64,000 bases of DNA from Marinobacterium stanieri (GTDB taxonomy: Bacteria; Pseudomonadota; Gammaproteobacteria; Pseudomonadales; Balneatricaceae). This document shows, piece by piece, positions 1 through 6,798 of the stretch. Positions within the stretch are counted from its first letter, which is position 1. Each line of letters opens with the position of its first letter. The stretch covers positions 124,001 to 188,000 of the forward strand of contig NZ_FTMN01000001.1 of the NCBI RefSeq assembly GCF_900155945.1, given 5' to 3'. The notes beneath the pieces are model-generated. The model had not been told where the DNA came from, searched no databases, and saw only the letters and a list, made by a program, of their open reading frames with translations. The translations under genes and the position numbers were made by a program.

Positions 1-596
1 TTGATCATGATGTCTTCGGCAGCCACCCCTTTGTCTTTCAGGTAGGCTTCGAGGATCTTGTTGGTGGTACGCGGATACACGTAGTCAGTGCCCGCCAGTA
101 CCCAACGCTCCACTTCAAGCTCGTTCATCAGGTAATCCACGGCCGGGATTGCCTGCTGGTTGGGTGCCGCACCGGTGTAGAAAACGTTTTTGGAGGACTC
201 TTCGCCTTCATACTGGACCGGGTAGAACATCAGGCCGTTCAACTCTTCCAGTACCGGCAGTACGGATTTGCGAGATACAGAAGTCCAGCAGCCGAAGATC
301 ACGTCGACTTCTTCCTGAGTCAGCAGCTCACGGGTCTTCTCGGCAAACAGCGGCCAGTTGGATGCCGGGTCAACAACGACCGGCTCCAGCTGTTTGCCCA
401 GCAGACCGCCCTTCTTGTTCTGTTCTTCGATCATCATCAGCACGGTGTCTTTCAGCGTGGTTTCGCTGATCGCCATGGTGCCGGACAGCGAGTGCAGCAC
501 ACCAACCTTGATGGTATCGGCAGCCAGAACGCTGAATGAGAGAGTGGATGCGCCTACAGCCATGGCAACGCCGGCAGCCAGTGATTTGATCTTCAT
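1..596 (-). CDS. urtA: Urea-type ABC transporter substrate-binding protein, N-terminal part (cut by window edge)
   Basis: Reverse-strand frame starting with ATG at 596 and running off the left end of the window; about 198 residues are visible. It opens with a signal peptide (MKIKSLAAG...VLAA), followed by a mature start of the type [16 protein letters not shown] and a later [14 protein letters not shown] segment, which are typical of the UrtA/FmdD/AmiC-like periplasmic binding proteins of urea ABC importers. A Shine-Dalgarno AAGGGGG lies just upstream. The role is high-affinity urea (possibly short-chain amide) capture in the periplasm; the permease and ATPase genes would lie to the left, outside the window. 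A sigma54-like promoter and a palindrome lie upstream. Amide-binding paralogues cannot be excluded from the N-terminal part alone. Confidence 0.85.
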   Translation of the reverse strand, partial: MKIKSLAAGVAMAVGASTLSFSVLAADTIKVGVLHSLSGTMAISETTLKDTVLMMIEEQNKKGGLLGKQLEPVVVDPASNWPLFAEKTRELLTQEEVDVIFGCWTSVSRKSVLPVLEELNGLMFYPVQYEGEESSKNVFYTGAAPNQQAIPAVDYLMNELEVERWVLAGTDYVYPRTTNKILEAYLKDKGVAAEDIMI

Positions 597-655
597 TGCA
601 GTACCCCCTTCGGTTCCAAGTCGCTCAGTGCGGGTGGAACCCTCGTTATCGATCG

Positions 656-673
656 GGCCTCAGTCGTGCCCAG
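656..673 (-). promoter_or_regulatory. Candidate sigma54 promoter of urtA
   Basis: Read on the minus strand from 673, the sequence GGGCACG-ACTG-AGGC keeps the GG-N10-GC (-24/-12) spacing of sigma54 promoters and matches the TGGCACG part well; the TTGC part is poor (AGGC). The predicted start near 645 gives a leader of about 50 nt to the urtA ATG. Nitrogen control of urea transporters by sigma54/NtrC is common, so the match is plausible but not proven. Confidence 0.35.
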
Positions 674-747
674 GAAAACAACTCAATGCCTGATCGATTA
701 TTCAGAAGGGGGGTAAATCGAGGTATGCGCGTAATGACGCAGAGGTA

Positions 748-763
748 TACGTCAAATGACGTA
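748..763. promoter_or_regulatory. Perfect palindrome upstream of urtA (operator candidate)
   Basis: TACGTCA-AA-TGACGTA is a perfect 7-bp inverted repeat with a 2-nt spacer, about 100 bp upstream of the predicted urtA transcription start. A further TGACG half-site lies at 735-739, 22 bp (about two turns) away. The position suits an enhancer-type activator site. The protein that binds it is not known; it does not resemble the NtrC consensus. Confidence 0.4.
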
Positions 764-893
764 GTGTACGGTTTACAGGGGATGCAACACCGCAGGCAGA
801 GGCCCTGTATACCCGGCTTATGGACCAGCGCTATAATCACGGCCTCACTCGATACCACTCACCGATTGAAGCCTGAACTTCGGATATACTGCC

Positions 894-1847
894 GTGCGCC
901 CACGTCGTCCTACAAAAAAAAGCCCTGCCCAATCTGATCGCAAAGGCCTGCACCCAAGAAATCTGCACAAGCACGGCTATGACTTTCCCGCGCTGCTCAA
1001 AAGCTCCCCCCCGCTGGCCCAATATGTCAGCAAGAATGCGTACGGCAACCTGTCTATCGACTTCGCCGACCCGCTGGCGGTGAAAGCCCTGAATGCCGCG
1101 CTGTTAAAGCTGCATTACAGCATTGATGACTGGGATATTCCCGAAGGCGCGTTGTGCCCGCCCATTCCCGGACGAGCCGACTACATCCATTACATTGCAG
1201 ACCTGCTTGGGCTTGGCGCGCCTGATGCCAATCAAGCTGATACTTCGCCCGGCATCACCCTGCTGGACATCGGCACGGGCGCCAATGGCATCTACCCGCT
1301 ACTCGCCTGCCAGCTATACGGCTGGCAGTGCGTGGGCTCTGATATCAACCCACAATCACTGGACAACGTCGCCGCGATTATCGCCAAAAATCCCGGTCTA
1401 CAAGAGCGCTTCACCCTGCGTACGCAGCACGACAAGCATCACATCTTTGAGGGGATTATTCAGCCCGGCGAGTTTTTTGATGTGAGCGTGTGCAACCCGC
1501 CCTTCCATGCCTCCCAGGAAGAAGCACTCAAAGGCACGCGGCGTAAACTCAACAACCTGGCACGTAACCGCGGTGATAAAACGGCCACTTCGGCCAGGCT
1601 GAACTTCGGCGGCCAGGCAGCGGAACTCTGGTGCAAGGGCGGCGAACAGGCTTTCCTTAAAAAAATTATTAAAGAAAGCCTCGCCTTTTCAACACAATGC
1701 CGCTGGTTTACCAGCCTGGTATCGAAAGCCGAAAACCTGAAGCCTGCCACCAAGCTGATCCGCAAACTTGGCGCCGTTGAAGTGCGGGAAATCGAGATGA
1801 AACAGGGTAATAAAATCACCCGCATACTGGCATGGACGTTTATCTGA
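894..1847 (+). CDS. rlmF: 23S rRNA (adenine(1618)-N6)-methyltransferase RlmF
   Basis: A 317-residue protein matching the RlmF (YbiN) family, which uses S-adenosylmethionine to methylate N6 of A1618 in 23S rRNA. The family signature KGLHPRNLHKHGYDF sits near residues 17-31. The SAM-binding motif LDIGTGANGIYPLL is at about 124-137 and the adenine-N6 methylase motif NPPF at 201-204. The lysine/arginine-rich N-terminus (residues 1-18) is usual for the family. The listed ATG gives the expected length, although a slightly later start is possible because the first 15 residues are poorly conserved. Stand-alone gene, facing ygjP. Confidence 0.93.
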   Translation: MRPRRPTKKSPAQSDRKGLHPRNLHKHGYDFPALLKSSPPLAQYVSKNAYGNLSIDFADPLAVKALNAALLKLHYSIDDWDIPEGALCPPIPGRADYIHYIADLLGLGAPDANQADTSPGITLLDIGTGANGIYPLLACQLYGWQCVGSDINPQSLDNVAAIIAKNPGLQERFTLRTQHDKHHIFEGIIQPGEFFDVSVCNPPFHASQEEALKGTRRKLNNLARNRGDKTATSARLNFGGQAAELWCKGGEQAFLKKIIKESLAFSTQCRWFTSLVSKAENLKPATKLIRKLGAVEVREIEMKQGNKITRILAWTFI

Positions 1848-1879
1848 CTGATCCTGTACGCGCCGCCATCCCTTAAATT

Positions 1880-2392
1880 TCACCAGAGATCGCCAAAGCG
1901 ATCGCGATGACACAGGTACAGGCGCAATTCAAACTCCAGCTGATGGTAGTCCGGCTCCATATGGCAGCAGAGTTTATAGAACGCCTTGCCATGCTCTTTT
2001 TCCCTCAGGTGCGCCAGCTCATGCACAAGGATCATACGCAGAAAGGGCTCGGGCACCTTGCGAAACAGGGATGACACCCGGATCTCGTTTTTGGACTTCA
2101 GCTTCTTGCCCTGTACCCGCGAAGCATAGGTATGCAGGCCCAGCGCATTATTGATGATGTGAATCTTGTCGTCGTAGATCACCTTGCTGATCGGCGATGA
2201 ACTGCGCATATATTCATTCTTGATCGCCTGGGCATAGTCATACAACGCACGCTCAGAACCAAGACCATGCGCCTGCGGGTACTTCCTCAACAGCCAATCG
2301 CCAGAACGCTGGTTGTCCAGCAGCGCCTGCACCTGTTGCTGAACGTCCGGGCTGTAGCCGCCGAGATATTTGGATACCATGGGTTTACTCAT
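1880..2392 (-). CDS. ygjP: YgjP-like zinc metallohydrolase
   Basis: This 170-residue protein closely follows E. coli YgjP in pattern: NALGLHT (about 82-88), SRVQG, EIRVSSLFR, EPFLRM and then the zinc site HELAH (124-128), with a further histidine in EKEHGKAF (H134) and the cysteine/histidine segment LCCHMEPDYHQLE. The family (DUF45/M48-related fold) was long called a predicted metallopeptidase; the E. coli protein has been reported to act as a nucleotide (UTP) pyrophosphatase, so the substrate here is uncertain. It is convergent with rlmF and marks the left border of the AT-rich island. Its Shine-Dalgarno is weak. Confidence 0.85.
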   Translation of the reverse strand: MSKPMVSKYLGGYSPDVQQQVQALLDNQRSGDWLLRKYPQAHGLGSERALYDYAQAIKNEYMRSSSPISKVIYDDKIHIINNALGLHTYASRVQGKKLKSKNEIRVSSLFRKVPEPFLRMILVHELAHLREKEHGKAFYKLCCHMEPDYHQLEFELRLYLCHRDRFGDLW

Positions 2393-2655
2393 TCAATACT
2401 CAGACACGCAAACGCTCACACTCAGCGGATGACACAGAGATCAATCGTGAGCCGCATAAGCGCCCCCTGTTGGAAAGGGTTATTGACAGGCATTTTACCT
2501 GTGTGGCCGGCAAACGGAACAAGGGGCTGTACTCACTAGGGACTGGCAACAGGCTCAAAAATCGTTCACTATCAGGAACACTATGGATCGGCCGCTGCAG
2601 GATACTGCACACGGCAAAGCTGCAAAACGCGCAAGCTCGTTTTCACCGGAAGAGA

Positions 2656-2775
2656 ATGGCTGTGATATCTCGACTTATCCTTTCTCTTCTTATGCTTACA
2701 TCAGCTCTTAGCCTTTGGCTTGGAGCAAAAGCACGCATGCGCAGTATTAAAAATGTTAAAAATTTTCGGATCTAA
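2656..2775 (+). CDS. Small membrane peptide (39 aa) upstream of AAA-HEPN ATPase
   Basis: An ATG at 2656, preceded by GGAAGAG, opens a 39-codon frame. It encodes one hydrophobic helix (residues 3-24, rich in Leu/Ile/Met/Ser) followed by a strongly basic tail (KARMR, then KNVKNF). Its TAA (2773-2775) overlaps the AAGGAGA Shine-Dalgarno of the following ATPase gene, the arrangement expected for translational coupling. No family is recognised. Type I toxin-like or effector-like membrane peptides have this size and layout, but that is only resemblance. The same frame is open further upstream to 2470, but that extension is low-complexity and not protein-like. Confidence 0.4.
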   Translation: MAVISRLILSLLMLTSALSLWLGAKARMRSIKNVKNFRI

Positions 2776-2780
2776 GGAGA
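2774..2780 (+). promoter_or_regulatory. Shine-Dalgarno that fixes a TTG start
   Basis: AAGGAGA, ending 7 nt before the TTG at 2788. It decides the start of the ATPase gene, which has no ATG for its first 74 codons. It overlaps the stop codon of the small upstream frame (TAAGGAG). Confidence 0.7.
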
Positions 2781-2787
2781 AATAGTA

Positions 2788-4866
2788 TTGGGACAGGTAA
2801 GAGCGGAAGTTAATGATGGTTTGCTTTTCGACCACCCCGAACATAGAGATTTCTTAATTCCTTTCTTAAATGGATTTTTTGTTACATGGGGACGCCGGCG
2901 AAGAGAGTATAATACGGAGCTGTTCGTCTATTTCCTTTCTCCTGAGGATCACTTCAAAGAGTCATATGGATTTGAAAATGAGGTTCTATTGGTCTATGCC
3001 CCGTATGATCGTATGGAGCCTAGAACCTTTCAGGCGGTGGAACAAATTCTTGCAACATCGCCAGCCAAAGGAAGGGTAGAAACCCTAAGCTATTTTCTTG
3101 TTACCGACGCCGAAGATATAGAGGAATGGATGGATTCGTATATATCTTCGCGGCAAGAATCACGGGTAGTTATCCCGTTTTACAAAGAATTGTTGGTTCA
3201 CGCAAAGCAAAGCGGTGACGATTGGTTTGTAAGGAACTCCCTCGACAAACATTTCTTTGGAAGAGATCTTTTTAATTATTCATTGCCTCTTATAGACGAT
3301 GCCTACTTTTTTGGCCGTCAAAGCCTATTAATGGATTATTATGACTCAATAAAACAAAGTGAAAACCGGGCTATTTTTGGGTTAAGAAAAACTGGTAAGA
3401 CCTCATTTTTATATAAGCTAAAAAGGCTATGTGAGAGTGAAAGATCAGCTATTGTATTTTACTATGACTGCAAGGTTCCACATATACGAAAGTCAAAATG
3501 GAATGAGTTGTTGTGCGATATAGCCAATGACATTGCCAAAAAATATGGAATAACGATTAAAGGCGAGTACAGTGAGCGTAGCGCATCAAAGGATTTTGAA
3601 GAATTAGTTAGAAACATCTATGAGGACGGAGAAAAAATCGTCTTAATGCTTGACGAGATAGAGTATGTATCATTTGTCTCGCCGAAAAACAGGCATTGGG
3701 CTGATGACTACATAGACTTCTGGCAAACAATGTGGTCCTGTCAGAGTCAATTCAAGTGCATTTCATTTATACTTGCTGGCGTAAATCCAACTGTAGTAGA
3801 GAAAGATTCTGTTGATGGTGTACAAAACCCATTATTTGGCATCGTTCCTCATAAATATTTGACAGGACTTAGTCAAGACGAAGTCAAAGTAATGCTCAAA
3901 AAACTCGGGAAACGTATGGGCATGAGGTTTGACTCCGGTGCATGCAATGAAATTTCAAAGTGGTATGGCGGACATCCTCTATTAACCAGACAAGCTTGTA
4001 GCAGTCTTAACTCATTTCTGTCGGAGGAAAACAGTAAGCCGCTGGAAATATCTAAGGAAGTTTTCTTAAGATACAAGCCGCAAGTTGATCGGGAGTTGGT
4101 GTTTTACAGTGACCATGCAATTTCCGAAATCCGTCAATTTTATCCTGATGAATACTTCTTGTTTGAACTTCTTTCTATAGGCCAAGAATTAGAGTTCAAG
4201 GAGCTTTCGCAGGAGTCAGCGGAGATAAAGCATCTGTTGGGGTATCAGCTTATTAAGCGATGCAGAACAGGCTATGAGGTTAATATACCTGTTATCGCAA
4301 GTCGGGTTGCTCTTGAGTCAAAAAGGAAAAGTGATAGGGAACTTATATATCCAATTGTGGAAAGTAGTAATAGGGAAAGTTGGCTGAAGAGAAGGGTGCA
4401 AGAAATCTGTTCGGAGATAAGGCTTCTAGAGAAGCTTATAAAAAGGAACGGAAAGCCACTACTATTTGGTGCGAATTCCTTTCCTGAAGCGGAGCAGTTG
4501 CAGAATATAGAAGTTTCTTATAATGAATCTCAGTTCTCGTTCTTTATAAATGTCCTAAATAGATGCTTTGTTGAATCTATCGAACATTATGGAAAGGACA
4601 AGGGGGACTCATCTTACTTCTGGGGTGCTATCAAACATGAGTATCAGTTTTTATGGTCGTCTTTGAGAAGAATAAAGGTTTATCGAAATGAAAGAGATCA
4701 TTTACATTTGAATGATAATGTGTCCTCTCAGCTTTTCGAATTCCTAGAAGAAGATTTGGAAGGAAAACGGTTTTCTCAAGTTTCCGAGGCATATTTTGTC
4801 CTTCAACAGCGGGTTCTAGATAGATTTTTACTGTCAATACTTCGGGAGATTGATCGTTTCAACTGA
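2788..4866 (+). CDS. AAA/STAND-like ATPase with C-terminal HEPN-like domain, putative defence effector
   Basis: A 692-residue protein starting at TTG. Residues 1-165 form a domain I do not recognise. An ATPase domain begins at FFGR (174-177), with Walker A GLRKTGKTS (198-206), Walker B IVLMLDE (284-290), a sensor-like stretch FILAGVNPT (328-336) and GGHPLLTRQ (394-402). This layout is that of archaeal-type/nSTAND ATPases. The helical C-terminus (about 530-692) carries RNERDH (633-638), which fits the R-N-x3-H motif of HEPN ribonucleases, followed by LQQRVLDRFL. I infer an NTP-gated sensor with an RNase effector, the architecture of several abortive-infection systems. The gene is markedly AT-rich compared with its neighbours, suggesting horizontal transfer. 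The HEPN assignment rests on one motif and helix pattern. Confidence 0.75.
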   Translation: MGQVRAEVNDGLLFDHPEHRDFLIPFLNGFFVTWGRRRREYNTELFVYFLSPEDHFKESYGFENEVLLVYAPYDRMEPRTFQAVEQILATSPAKGRVETLSYFLVTDAEDIEEWMDSYISSRQESRVVIPFYKELLVHAKQSGDDWFVRNSLDKHFFGRDLFNYSLPLIDDAYFFGRQSLLMDYYDSIKQSENRAIFGLRKTGKTSFLYKLKRLCESERSAIVFYYDCKVPHIRKSKWNELLCDIANDIAKKYGITIKGEYSERSASKDFEELVRNIYEDGEKIVLMLDEIEYVSFVSPKNRHWADDYIDFWQTMWSCQSQFKCISFILAGVNPTVVEKDSVDGVQNPLFGIVPHKYLTGLSQDEVKVMLKKLGKRMGMRFDSGACNEISKWYGGHPLLTRQACSSLNSFLSEENSKPLEISKEVFLRYKPQVDRELVFYSDHAISEIRQFYPDEYFLFELLSIGQELEFKELSQESAEIKHLLGYQLIKRCRTGYEVNIPVIASRVALESKRKSDRELIYPIVESSNRESWLKRRVQEICSEIRLLEKLIKRNGKPLLFGANSFPEAEQLQNIEVSYNESQFSFFINVLNRCFVESIEHYGKDKGDSSYFWGAIKHEYQFLWSSLRRIKVYRNERDHLHLNDNVSSQLFEFLEEDLEGKRFSQVSEAYFVLQQRVLDRFLLSILREIDRFN

Positions 4867-4980
4867 GTGATTTTTAAAGACAGAAATACAACTTCTGAAT
4901 TACTTGTCTATGTTTAAATGATCATTGGCTTTCATAAATTTCGTTATAGCCTTGTCCTTATTATTAAATAAAAGGAATAT

Positions 4981-5220
4981 ATGATGAGACCGGTTGATCA
5001 AAGTTTTACCTTTTCATGGCGCTCTGAAATTGAAAAAGCAATTAACGCTGAATCCTCAATTCCTTCGGATGCAAAACAGGCAATTAAGGATTTTATTATT
5101 GAGAAACTAGATGATATAAAGAGCTTTTCTGAGAACCTTCTAGACTTTCCAGTAACCGATATAGTTGAAACGTATTGGCCAGTAGTGGTTGAAATTATAA
5201 AAGGTTTGGGAATCAGCTAA
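4981..5220 (+). CDS. Small hypothetical protein (79 aa)
   Basis: A 79-residue acidic, mostly helical protein starting at ATG 4981 with AAAGGA about 5 nt upstream; a second ATG follows directly. The middle (SDAKQAIKDFIIEKLDDIKSF) looks amphipathic, and the C-terminus (VVVEIIKGLG) is hydrophobic but too short for a firm membrane span. I recognise no family. It lies 114 bp downstream of the AAA-HEPN gene on the same strand, in equally AT-rich DNA, so it may belong to the same island or be a partner of the ATPase; the gap leaves room for its own promoter. Confidence 0.5.
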   Translation: MMRPVDQSFTFSWRSEIEKAINAESSIPSDAKQAIKDFIIEKLDDIKSFSENLLDFPVTDIVETYWPVVVEIIKGLGIS

Positions 5221-5247
5221 TCAGCAGTTGGCCGCCCCTCTCAGAAA

Positions 5248-5278
5248 TTGGGGTCAGAGTAACATTTCCCCTAATTGG
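5248..5278. repeat. Imperfect palindrome containing GGGGTCAGAGTAA
   Basis: AATTGGGG-(14 nt)-CCCC(T)AATT forms an 8-bp stem with one bulged base. The GGGGTCAGAGTAACATTT core resembles, from memory, the intergenic motif often seen around REP-associated transposases in gammaproteobacteria. No transposase gene is present here. It may be a footprint of past mobile activity at the island edge. Confidence 0.3.
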
Positions 5279-5350
5279 CTCTTATCGGTCGCACCTATAC
5301 TGGCGCTCCGGTGCGCCGCAAAGTCATGGTGTTAAATATCCGAGGAAATC

Positions 5351-5773
5351 ATGTACTACCAAATTGAGCCAGAAGTTGCAGGAGGATGGGGGGAAGGTAC
5401 GCAAGCAAACACGACTATTCATCCCCCAGAGGTTAAAAAGCTCGTCTATGAATTTGAAGGGTGGTCTGGTGACTCGATAGTGACTTCGTTTCCATGCTAT
5501 CTAATTACCGAGGAGCTGGCTCAATCTCTTACGCAAACGAAACTGTCAGGGTATAAATTAGCGCGCTGCGAAGTCACGAAATCTGAAGTTTTCAATGAGC
5601 TATACCCAAACATAACTCTCCCGTTATTCCTGTGGCTTAAAGTTGTCGGTGAGTCAGGGATAGATGATTTTGGGATAGGTAATGATCTAAGATTGGTCGT
5701 TTCGGATGTTGCACTATCAGTTTTAAAAGAACATTCGTTACATGAATGCGAAATTGAAGAAGTCGAATTTTAA
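5351..5773 (+). CDS. Hypothetical protein (140 aa), immunity-protein-like
   Basis: A 140-residue acidic protein with a clear Shine-Dalgarno (CGAGGAAATC) before ATG 5351. Features are HPPEVKKLVYEFEGWSGDSIVTSFPCYLIT (about 24-53), an LYPNITLPLFLWLKV segment (about 86-100) and DDFGIGNDLRLVVSDVAL (about 107-124). This pattern is like a family of small cytoplasmic proteins found near polymorphic toxins and in cassette-type islands, and I suspect an immunity-like role, but I cannot name the family. No toxin gene is next to it. It is AT-rich like the preceding genes. A 9-bp inverted repeat (ATGGTGTTA at 5326, TAACACCAT at 5800) brackets the gene. Confidence 0.6.
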   Translation: MYYQIEPEVAGGWGEGTQANTTIHPPEVKKLVYEFEGWSGDSIVTSFPCYLITEELAQSLTQTKLSGYKLARCEVTKSEVFNELYPNITLPLFLWLKVVGESGIDDFGIGNDLRLVVSDVALSVLKEHSLHECEIEEVEF

Positions 5774-5878
5774 TAAAAATGTTAGTGTTTCCTTTGGACT
5801 AACACCATATAAAAAGCCTATTCAAAATCAACCCTCTGTCCGAGAGGATTTCCTCAAATCAAGCCTTATTAAAGGCAC

Positions 5879-5907
5879 AAAAAACGGGCCACTAGGGCCC
5901 GTTTTTA
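5879..5907. terminator. Bidirectional intrinsic terminator (cold-shock gene)
   Basis: AAAAACGGGCC-actag-GGCCCGTTTTT: an 8-bp GC-rich stem with T-runs on both sides, 20 nt past the stop codon of the minus-strand cold-shock gene. It can also stop plus-strand transcription leaving the island. Confidence 0.85.
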
Positions 5908-5927
5908 TCGCTTACTGAACTCGAGGT

Positions 5928-6137
5928 TCAGATCGCGGAGATGTTTTCAGCCTGAGGGCCTTTCTGGCCCTGAGTAACAGTGAACTGAACTTCCTGGCCT
6001 TCAGTCAGGTTTTTAAATCCGGAGCCAGTAATCGCACTGAAATGGGCGAAAACATCCGGACCACCGCCCTTCTGCTCGATGAAGCCAAAGCCTTTAGTTT
6101 CGTTGAACCATTTAACGGTGCCAGTAGTAGTAGACAT
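5928..6137 (-). CDS. Cold-shock protein, CspA family
   Basis: A 69-residue single cold-shock domain (OB fold) that binds single-stranded RNA/DNA as a chaperone. RNP1 KGFGFI is at residues 15-20, RNP2-type VFAHF at 29-33, and the C-terminal [11 protein letters not shown] is typical. The start at 6137 ([11 protein letters not shown]) is chosen over an in-frame upstream ATG at 6179 because family members begin here and GAGAA lies just upstream. The gene has a long AT-rich leader region, as expected for cold-shock mRNAs. Which Csp paralogue it is cannot be decided from this copy. Confidence 0.93.
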   Translation of the reverse strand: MSTTTGTVKWFNETKGFGFIEQKGGGPDVFAHFSAITGSGFKNLTEGQEVQFTVTQGQKGPQAENISAI

Positions 6138-6456
6138 AATAATATTCTCGTTCAAAAATTGTTTGAACGCTTCAGCCAAAATACTGAAGCTGTTCGATTA
6201 ATGCTTTAAATAATACAAGTACTTATGAAAAAAGAACGAGGAACATACTGTTTAGGCAGGACATCGAAAATGTGCATAAATGCAGGTCTTACTCTCAAGC
6301 AAAATCATCGTACGCTTATTTTCGTCCCGGTGACAGCTTTATTTAACTTATTTTAAAATAATACCGGAATAATAAATAAAACGCCGCCTTTTCAACATGT
6401 TAGACGTCCTGTCAAGAAGGCCTCCTTGTGCAGCTTCACATCCGAAGGCATGCCTA
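6138..6456. other. AT-rich non-coding stretch upstream of the cold-shock gene
   Basis: About 320 bp with no credible gene. It probably contains the cold-shock promoter and a long 5' untranslated region on the minus strand. I could not place a confident -35/-10 pair. The left half is visibly AT-rich (for example around 6200-6240 and 6340-6380). Confidence 0.4.
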
Positions 6457-6798
6457 CTACAGGGTTTCCAACGCATCCGGATAGTGCTGCTCAAGCAACT
6501 CGTTAACAACCGCCAGGTTTTGACCGAGCATTTTAAGCCCAAGCAGGCGTGTTCGACTGAACTTGGCGTCCTTGGGTACGAGGCGCAGAATATAGGCCGT
6601 GCGTTTACCTTGGTGCACATTCTCGGACTTGTGAAAGAAGGCATTGCAGAAAAGCAGCGCATCACCGGCACCGAGTGAAGGCGTTACTTTCGTCCGCTTC
6701 AGGTAGTCGGATCCCTGCAAATAAGGATGCTGGACTTGCACTCGCCCTCTACCTTTAAGCGATGGCCTGAGAACCGGCGGCTTCCTGACGCTGCACAT
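6457..6798 (-). pseudogene. C-terminal remnant of a phytanoyl-CoA dioxygenase-like gene
   Basis: An open frame of 113 codons whose last 75 residues look like the end of a PhyH-type Fe(II)/2-oxoglutarate dioxygenase: GAGDALLFCNAFFHKSENVH supplies the distal iron-binding histidine, and KRTAYILRLVP the arginine that would bind 2-oxoglutarate. The N-terminal two thirds, including the HxD half of the metal site, are missing. The first 15 codons overlap the 3' end of the MFS gene in another frame. I read it as a deletion remnant joined to the end of the transporter gene, not as a functional enzyme. Confidence 0.5.

Noticed and set aside
2470-2655. Upstream in-frame extension of the 39-residue membrane peptide (101 codons in all)
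   Set aside because: The first 62 codons look like translated intergenic DNA (no domain, odd composition), and the better ribosome site precedes the internal ATG at 2656.
5780-5804. TGTTAGT-N11-ACTAACA after the 140-residue gene as an attC site
   Set aside because: Orientation is GTT...AAC, the opposite of attC (AAC...GTT), and there is no R/L box arrangement. It may be a weak terminator instead.
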